Source of the DNA: Erodium maritimum
Lineage: Eukaryota; Streptophyta; Magnoliopsida; Geraniales; Geraniaceae
Length of the DNA stretch: 64,000 bases
NCBI GenBank assembly: GCA_963921825.1
Contig: OY997588.1
Location: 132,029,203 to 132,093,202, forward strand
Direction: 5' to 3'
The notes under the pieces were generated by a model. It did not search any database. It saw nothing but the letters and a program-made list of their open reading frames with translations, and had not been told where the DNA came from. Positions 57,316 to 64,000 of this stretch are shown piece by piece. A program made the position numbers and the translations under genes. Position 1 is the stretch's first letter. Every line of letters starts with the position of its first letter.

Positions 57316-59060
57316 TATTGGGTTTTTGTGTCCTATAACAATATACATGGACATATTACAACGTATTTGTGATTAAGAATAGTTGAAAAACGTTTTATCA
57401 TCACTGAGTTGTAGTGTTAATGAAACTGTGAATATACTATTTCCTCTAAGGTATTGGGGAATATTTCCCCAATAGTAGAACGCTTATAGATTATGGAGTG
57501 AGTCTATTCACTCGTTCGTAGACTAAACCGATAGTTAGAGCTAGTGTGACTTTTGACTTGAGGATCATGTTTTACTGATCATGCATATAGAGATCCGAGC
57601 CAAAATAACATATGCCAACGAGTTTGACATTGGACGTACGACCCACCTTGATAATACGCCACAGAACAAAGACATGAGTATCTCTCAACTACCAAAGTAG
57701 TTATTAGTCCTACGACCATGACATCACCATATGATATACATGATGTTGATTCATGCCTTGTCATAACTAAACGCTAATAAAAAAACAGATGGAAATAAAG
57801 GTTATACTCAGATATGATACGCAAATGTGAGATATATGGGTGATGGTCATAGAAATTTGTCACTTGTATTCATACAAGTCAAATGTCATCAAATGTCACT
57901 TTCGATGAGTAGGAGAATTGTAAAAGAAGCATGGTCGCATGTGTAATTTGTCACCTACAATCCTCACTCACGATCAAGAGAACTTATAGACTGAATTAGA
58001 AAGGATGACAATTCTATGTCTTTGTTCAGTTATGACAATCGCCAAACGCAAGAGAATAAAACTACTAATGGTAACAAAATTTAACGAATAATATAGTCAT
58101 TAATTCTATGACTTGGGTGGTCATGGGTCTTGTTAGGAGTTACACATTACTTGTGAAAGAAATAGATATTTCCATTCACTGTCAACGTCATATGAGCCCT
58201 AAAAGGTCACACACAAAGAGAGAAACTGCAACAAAGTGAACAAAATGTATTGTCTATTAAATGAACTAGTAAGAAATTATATTATGATATAATGCATCAT
58301 TTTTATGTAGTCCAATACTCATAAGACTAGACCATTATTTGTATTTAATTATTATAGAGTATAGTAATTAAATATAACAAATAAAAAGTTAAATATATAA
58401 ATATTATAAGGTTTGACTGACCATCTCTATTGGGCTATCAGGGGTTTGGCCATTAATAATATATAATTGTGTTGTTTTTATTTATCAAATTGATTTAAAG
58501 GAATTCCTAAATATTCTAGAAGGTTTAGACTTTAGTTGATCTGGTTGGCTTCGGACTGAGACGGACGCTCCCCTCGGTCCTTGGTTGACTTGGGCCCGGA
58601 TGTGGACGGCCTGGCTTGGTCAAGGCAGGACGCGTCTGGTTGAACCGCGCGGGTTCTAATTTGAGTAGGTCAAAAGAAAACAAAACACCTTCTTTTGCTG
58701 GATTTCCTAATTATACTTGAAGTTGGTTTAAGGTAAATTGAACTCTATAAATAAAACACCAAGGAACAAGAAATTTTAAGCCTTTTTTACTAATTTTGTT
58801 CCTCCTATAGAGAGAAAATTGAGTTTTGTTCAAGGCTTCTAGTACGCCAAGTTGTGGAGAAACATTTCTCATTGGATGCCTATGACTATTCTTTCATAGG
58901 TCTCCGTCTCGAATCACTTGATCCAAAGTTTCCTATATCGAGATAACTTCTATTTACATAATGTATAGATTAGTATTACATGATACATGTTGATCTAGGC
59001 TATATTGAGATTAAACCGACAAAAGTTAAGATTTTTTTTCCGTCGTGTTAATGTAACACA
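57316..59060 (+). mobile_element. Ty1/copia-like LTR (probable), old
   Basis: The polypurine-like AAGTGGGAG followed by TATTGGGTTTTTGTGTCC has the form of copia 3' LTR starts (usually TGTTGGG). Inside lie GAGTATCTCTCAA and CCTACGACCATGACATCACC, shared with 24800-25332. Near the right end are TATA-like sequence (CTCTATAAATAAAAC, about 58744) and a CTTCTAGTACGCC block. The right border near 59060 is a guess. It is a broken fossil with no coding part. Confidence 0.42.
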
Positions 59061-59093
59061 TAGTCCTATGGAACTGCCAACGGTCTAGAGAGC

Positions 59094-59459
59094 TTGGAGA
59101 AGAAAGCCATAGGGCGCGCCACCAAAGGACTTCAAGAGAAGAAGGAGGATCCTAGAGCACGTCGTCGCTCTGAACGACTCATATCTAGCAAGAGTAGAGG
59201 GGGTCGAGTAAAGTCCCGTCCAAGGGGGTGGTTGTGCCGAGAGGCAACGCTTAGAAAGACAAGAAGGCAAGGCAAGAAACCGAGAAGAGCGACAACGGAT
59301 CTAAGAAGGTCGCAAAGCAAGGGGCCGCACAGTGGGAAAAGGACAGATTGGGACGGGATAGGGAAAGAGGAGAAGGAGGAGAAAGGACTTAGTTACCTAC
59401 GATATCTGTTACCGAATGTCAGAGCGACAGAAGAAAAGGTGAATAATCTTAGTTTCTAA
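59094..59459 (+). other. Arg/Lys-rich open frame, not recognised
   Basis: About 121 codons without a clear domain; very basic (RARRRSERL, RGGRVKSRPRGW). It follows a probable LTR and could be a retroelement fragment. I see no splice or promoter evidence for a host gene. Confidence 0.25.
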
Positions 59460-59524
59460 AGAGGATTTTGTTTAGGTTCCATTTAAAACAACTTTCGTCT
59501 AAAAAATCATGTGTTCGACTCCTA

Positions 59525-61290
59525 GAGCAGCCACAATGGGGGATTATTTTTTCGTTGAATCTGTTGAAATCCCTAAAAAAAGTGCGTTGAATTCCCAAAA
59601 AAGAGTCGGATGGCGGTCAAATTTACGAGCCTTAAAACTAACGTCGAGGAATTTGCCGACTCTAACAGTATGCATATTCAATTGATAGGGCCCTCTGAAT
59701 CGTTGACTGCCGAACCGCAACATTCTAAGTGGCGCCGAAAACCTGTTGTCATTATAGCGAAAGTTAATTTCGTTCTTTAAATAGATGCCAACCATTTCTC
59801 CTTCATCTTCACCAACTTACCGATTCTGTAACTCTTTCCTTCTTCCTATTCGCTGCAGCAGATTCCCTAGCATTGCACGACTATATCTCTAGCATTCCAA
59901 CCTTGAATCTCTGGTGTTTTTAACCTTTGAACTAGGCAGCAGCTTCTTAGGCATTCCACCTCCGAACCAGGCTGCAGATTTTCCGCATGAAATGCTTCAG
60001 TCTCACTCCATCTCTATCAATTTCTCCCGGTGCAGTTATGGCCTACCCTAACAACCAAAAATTTCCACCCGATTTCACATGCGATTGGGATTACGTCCTC
60101 GATTCACAACATTACTCGTGCGAAACGGAGGAACTATTTTGGTAGCAGAAGAAGTATGGGTCATCGCTGGTGCAACAGTCTGTTCCGCCCTCCCTTTTAT
60201 ACAACCACTCCAAACCTTATCCTTCCGCATCAACTTTTCCGAGTGGCATAACCTTTGAAGGAACAACAACTTACCCAGGTTCTAGGTCAGGGACGGGCTA
60301 TACTGATATGCCCGTCTCGGGACTCAAGCGTCAATGTCCGGTCATACGCGTCCGTGTCCCACCCTCCTCCCCTCCCTAGGTGAGAGAGTCGCAAGCCAAA
60401 TAAATCGAACTTCCTCGTATACATCGAAAGTGGACTCGTCCTAAGGAGCAAGCCTTGGTTTGTGCATGGCTTAACCACTCGGAGAACTTGGAGCACATGT
60501 CGGACCAGGCGAGCCATGTATTCTAGGACAACATATGAAAGGAGCTTGCCCACGTAACTCGTCAAACCCTGACGACTGAGCGGACAACCAAGAACTACAA
60601 ACAACACTAGAGTGTCACCAACAAGAGGGTGAAGATTTTTCAAGGGTGTTAGTCAAAGTTCAAGCACATTTACCAATCCCGGTAGATCCGATGACCGTAT
60701 CATGGAGGATCTGGAGAGGGAGTATGCCGAAAAGTACGAACATGTCTTCGCATGGTAGCACTATCGGATCCTCATGCGAGACAAGCCTTGTTGGGTGCGT
60801 CGTTTGAGAATGAGTTCTCCACGACCACCAAGGAGTTCATCAACATCGACAGACTTCGCACACCCAGAGTACCTGAGTTGAGCACCCCAATATCTGATAT
60901 GGACATTCTCCCAGACTCTGCTGAAGAGGCCGAGGGGGTCCATCTGGACTCGTTCGCGGTTGCCACCCAGAGGGCCTAAAGGCCGCAAAGACGAGGATGG
61001 GGGGAGGGAAAGGGACATGCCGACGGGACTCTTGAATCGATGGACAGTTGAGAAGCACCGTCGAGAGCAGGTCAGAGTGTCCGAGTCACTGGTGTCGAAG
61101 TTTCGCTTGAATCGATGGACACCTCTAACATTGAGCCCGAGGATTTGGCTACTCATAGGCTCTTTCTCCCGGACATGACAAAAAGGATTTTAGGATTGGT
61201 GTGATGTGTTGTTACTTGTTTTTATTTTCTCCCTCATATGATAAACGTGTAATCCTTTTTTAAATGAAGTTCAATTCGATGTTTAAGGGT
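59525..61290 (+). mobile_element. PIF/Harbinger relic with only the Myb-like ORF1
   Basis: It starts with GAGCAGCCACAATGGGGG, a Harbinger-type terminus after CTA (59522-59524). A TTTAAATAG box at ~59780 and a CT-rich leader follow. The body carries a Harbinger ORF1: a Myb/SANT-like segment at 60425-60640 (RKWTRPKEQALVCAWLNHSE, TTKNYKQ, VTNKRVKIFQ), then FENEFSTTTKEFINIDRLRT (60800-60860). Several in-frame stops (for example within the segment after HVF, and after GC) and frame changes show it is dead. The DDE transposase gene is absent and the right terminus was not found. Confidence 0.65.
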
Positions 61291-62084
61291 GTTGGCTTGG
61301 TTTATCATTTCATCGCACACTATTGATTACAACATTCCACCTGAGAATTACTAATAAACCACCACTAAATTAGACAAGCGGAAGAGGACAAAATCGAGTA
61401 ATTAATTTTATCTGTTCATATTTTGTAACTTCAAATTAAATAAAAATTTTACCTTGTTCAATAACATTTTTGTAATTTACACGTCTTTAGACCTACACTA
61501 ACTAGACCGGATCGGTCTTTTTATACTGTAATGATAATACATATTAGACCATCTATGAGATAAAATTCAGTCTAATAAAAATAAAAATAGACTGTTTCAA
61601 TTTATTCCAAGTCTTTTTTTTTTGTCTTTGTTAAGAAAGAGGATAGGGGTCATGGATAGATTACTCTTGTAATTGTCAAAAAGAAAAATAACACACAATG
61701 TACTGGTAATGACTGTTCAGCATTAAAGTCTATTCTGTAATTGTTCATATGGCCTGATTTTCTTTTTCTTGTTGTTTATATCAGATACTCATAAGTCATA
61801 CCAAATATTCAACAATGAGACAGAAGAATTGTAAAGCAAGAGAAAGTGTGTAAAAATTGAATGGATCAAAAGAAAAGTGATAGGGATAATTTGATTGCAT
61901 TGCAGCCTTGTATTGTTCGTGATGCTCATGTCATGTGTCCCCTTTTGCCATATATTTTTCTTTACTTATGGGTTCATAGTGGATATGGACCACATGCTAC
62001 GGTTCCTTGAGATTGCATTCACTGTATGGGTCTCTTTCCTCACCTAAACTCTCCCTTAACTTAACTTCCCTGTCAAGTGTCAAC
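61291..62084. other. Gene-free AT-rich stretch
   Basis: No coding sequence, repeat or RNA gene recognised on either strand. Confidence 0.45.
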
Positions 62085-62092
62085 CCAATAGT

Positions 62093-62480
62093 CAAGGTTC
62101 TAAAAGTCGTTAGATACCAGTTGAACGGTTATAACCTTCGAAAATTAATCGAAGACTAAACGGGGATTAATCGGATTTATATTTTTCTATTTTTAAATTT
62201 TTTTAGTAGATATATTATTATATATAGAAACAAAATATGAATTTTCTTATATTAAAAATGGTAACAAATATTTAAAATACCTAAAAAACAAATCAAAAAA
62301 ACTCAGAAGCACAACTCTTAATATCACCAACAACAAACAACTCAACACAATCATCTAATTATTTTAATTTAGCCACTATAATATATAAAATCGTTTTAAG
62401 CGCCTAATCAGATCGACTAAACATGATATGGGGCCTAGGCGGGCGCTTAAGAACACCCGATCGAAACTTTTAAAACATTG
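62093..62480. mobile_element. hAT MITE
   Basis: 388 bp. A perfect 8-bp target duplication CCAATAGT (62085-62092 and 62481-62488) flanks inverted termini CAAGGTTCTAAAAGT and (reverse complement) CAATGTTTTAAAAGT. The interior is AT-rich with GGGCCTAGGCGGGCGC near the right end. No coding sequence. Confidence 0.85.
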
Positions 62481-62489
62481 CCAATAGTA

Positions 62490-63136
62490 TGAAACTGGAC
62501 ACTTATATGTTCATTTATCCTGCGTACTTATCCCTTTTTTTAGTTTATGTCCTACTTTAATTTGCATTGGTGACAGCACTGACAGGTTTATAATTACATA
62601 TTGTTGTTCTAAGATGTAAAGTAATATATCCTTTGGAGAAATTGATGAATAATATTTAAAATATTATTTAAATCATGCATTAATACGTACCCATTTACAG
62701 ACAAGGACAGACCAAGTTGATTGGATAGTGGTAGGATCCATCTCATGAATCTTATCGTCCCAAACGAATCCGAACCTATCACTTTGGACAAACAGTAACA
62801 CGTGGTGTTTTGCTTTCACGTGACTGCTTACGTGATTTAGTCACCCATATTTGCTTCCTCACCCCATTTTTATTCTCTTTTCTTCACTAGTTTTCCGCTC
62901 AAGCAAGCAACGCGTTATATTAAATTTCACATCTACACATTTTAATTCATGGATGGAGTAATATGCTCAAATAAAAAATCATGGATAGAATATATGCATG
63001 TTACAGGTAGAAATACGAGCATAATCCTTGAGATATAAAATTTTGGTGTTTATTATACGTAATTGATTGATATTCATAGACATTAAGCATGTTATTCTAT
63101 GCCTGAAAAACGAACGAGCCATTGACTGATAGGATG
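62490..63136. other. Gene-free AT-rich stretch
   Basis: Nothing coding. CACGTG-type cores at 62800-62833 (ACACGTGGTG, TCACGTGACT, TTACGTGATT) are close together but not linked to a gene seen here. Confidence 0.4.
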
Positions 63137-63465
63137 TAAGAGCATCTTCAGTCGTAGGTGGTTCGCTGACGGTTTGATGCTGGCGAGACGAAACGTCGGT
63201 GCATAGTTGATGTTTCGGTGCTGGCGGAAGGGAGCGTCGTTTACGTTATCGACGACACCATCCGCCAGCGCCAATGGCTAGTTCCCATTTGACCAATTGT
63301 TGACTCTTGAAAAAAAATAAGTTTTTATTTTGAGAACACAAAAATTAATTGCTAATGAACTCAAATTAGCTATAAATTCAAATATTTAGGCTCCAAAAAA
63401 TTCACACCTTACATGTCTAATCTCTCTAATCTTTCAAATCTTGTGTTTTATATTTATTGTTCGAA

Positions 63466-63819
63466 ATGGCGAACAATTCCGATGCTAGAAGAGAGTTTCA
63501 TGCCAACGAACGGAGGCTCGAACGAATGTTGGACCAAGCACTCGAAGATCGCATGTTTAGTGATGTTGTGCAAGGTTTGCTAGATGAAGCCATGGTCGCA
63601 GCACAACCACAGAAGAAGAAAAACTACAAGCGAGACCGAGAAGCTACCCACGAACGTTTAATGCGTGACTACTTCAATATGAACCCCGTGTACAAGGAGG
63701 TGCATTTTTGTCGCCGTTTCCGAATGTCAAAGGTGTTCATCTGCATTCTTCGTGCATGGGAGGATAACGATGTGTACTTCAGTCAACGGGTGGACGCTTT
63801 GGGCCAGGTGCCAGAGTGA
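63466..63819 (+). pseudogene. Harbinger transposase N-terminal piece
   Basis: From the ATG of MANNSDARREFH, 117 residues are open: a charged N-terminus, then RLMRDYFNMNPVYKEVHF and CRRFRMSKVFICILRAW, the signature before the DDE domain of plant PIF/Harbinger transposases. It stops after VDALGQVPE where the family normally continues, shortly before a foldback element at 63844, so the copy in the window is truncated or interrupted. Confidence 0.72.
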
Positions 63820-63843
63820 GTTGTTGAAGAAAATATTAATTTA

Positions 63844-63918
63844 CTCTATCAGCCAGCAACTGTCAGCCAGTGAAAAAACACCATTGGACTTACTGGCTGA
63901 TAGTTCTGGATGATAGAG
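63844..63918. repeat. Small foldback with 27-28-bp arms
   Basis: The left arm CTCTATCAGCCAGCAACTGT (63844-63871) and the right arm (63892-63918, reverse complement CTCTATCATCCAGAACTATC) pair around a ~20-base loop. A further partial copy of the arm, TCTATCATTCAGCACGATCA, begins at 63948. Confidence 0.75.
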
Positions 63919-64000
63919 GAGAGGAAAACTGATTTAATATTTTTTATTCTATCATTCAGCACGATCAGCTAGCAACCTTGTTAAAGACCGGAGATGCTCT

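Larger units (their letters stand above)
63140..64000 (+). mobile_element. PIF/Harbinger element, left part, running out of the window
   Basis: The left terminus GAGCATCTTCAGTCG follows TAA (63137-63139), the usual target. A short leader leads to a transposase N-terminus, then a small foldback. The right end lies beyond 64000. Confidence 0.65.

Overview
The window is nuclear DNA of a flowering plant, almost certainly a eudicot. The evidence is GT-AG introns, plant-only genes (a CIPK kinase, a MUSTANG-type transposase gene, a mitochondrial pyruvate dehydrogenase kinase, a LEA protein) and a dense mix of plant transposable elements. I cannot name the species. Five host genes are supported, each reconstructed exon by exon: a PB1-MULE (MUSTANG-B-like) gene (16448-18816, +), a secreted LEA_4 protein (20038-21334, +), CIPK1 (41029-44928, +, 12 exons), a two-BED-finger hAT-derived gene (48389-51792, +) and PDK (52673-56314, -, 6 exons). 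The last two lie tail to tail.

Layout. 1-14524 is a nest of Ty3/gypsy chromovirus relics. A young but broken Tekay/Del-like copy with two 2.58-kb LTRs (1842-14133) sits inside an older related LTR (1-1841 plus 14134-14524), and itself carries a reverse-oriented LTR of a third related family. 14640-15470 is a decayed LINE ORF1-like relic. 16.1-21.4 kb holds the MUSTANG-like and LEA genes. 21.6-34.9 kb is repeat-rich and gene-free: A-tailed retroposons on the minus strand, Harbinger relics, two twin hAT-like MITEs and a solo LTR with a perfect 5-bp target duplication. 37.8-40.2 kb is an L1 with ORF1 but no recognisable ORF2. 41-44.9 kb is CIPK1, with a Mutator-like MITE in its second intron. 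45-47.5 kb holds retroposon and hAT relics, 48.4-56.4 kb the hAT-derived gene and PDK, and 57.3-64 kb a copia-like LTR, two Harbinger relics, a hAT MITE and a foldback element.

The host genes do not form a pathway. CIPK1 acts in calcium signalling, PDK switches off mitochondrial pyruvate dehydrogenase, the LEA gene has an ABA/drought-type promoter, and two genes are domesticated transposases (MULE and hAT) lying among dead relatives of their superfamilies. The most unusual signal is in the chromovirus relics. Tandem arrays in the outer LTR and in the inner element's leader carry tiny hairpins whose stems stay paired through compensatory and wobble changes, and several related LTR families share a cluster of short CACGG/CCGTG palindromes. 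All comparisons were made by eye.
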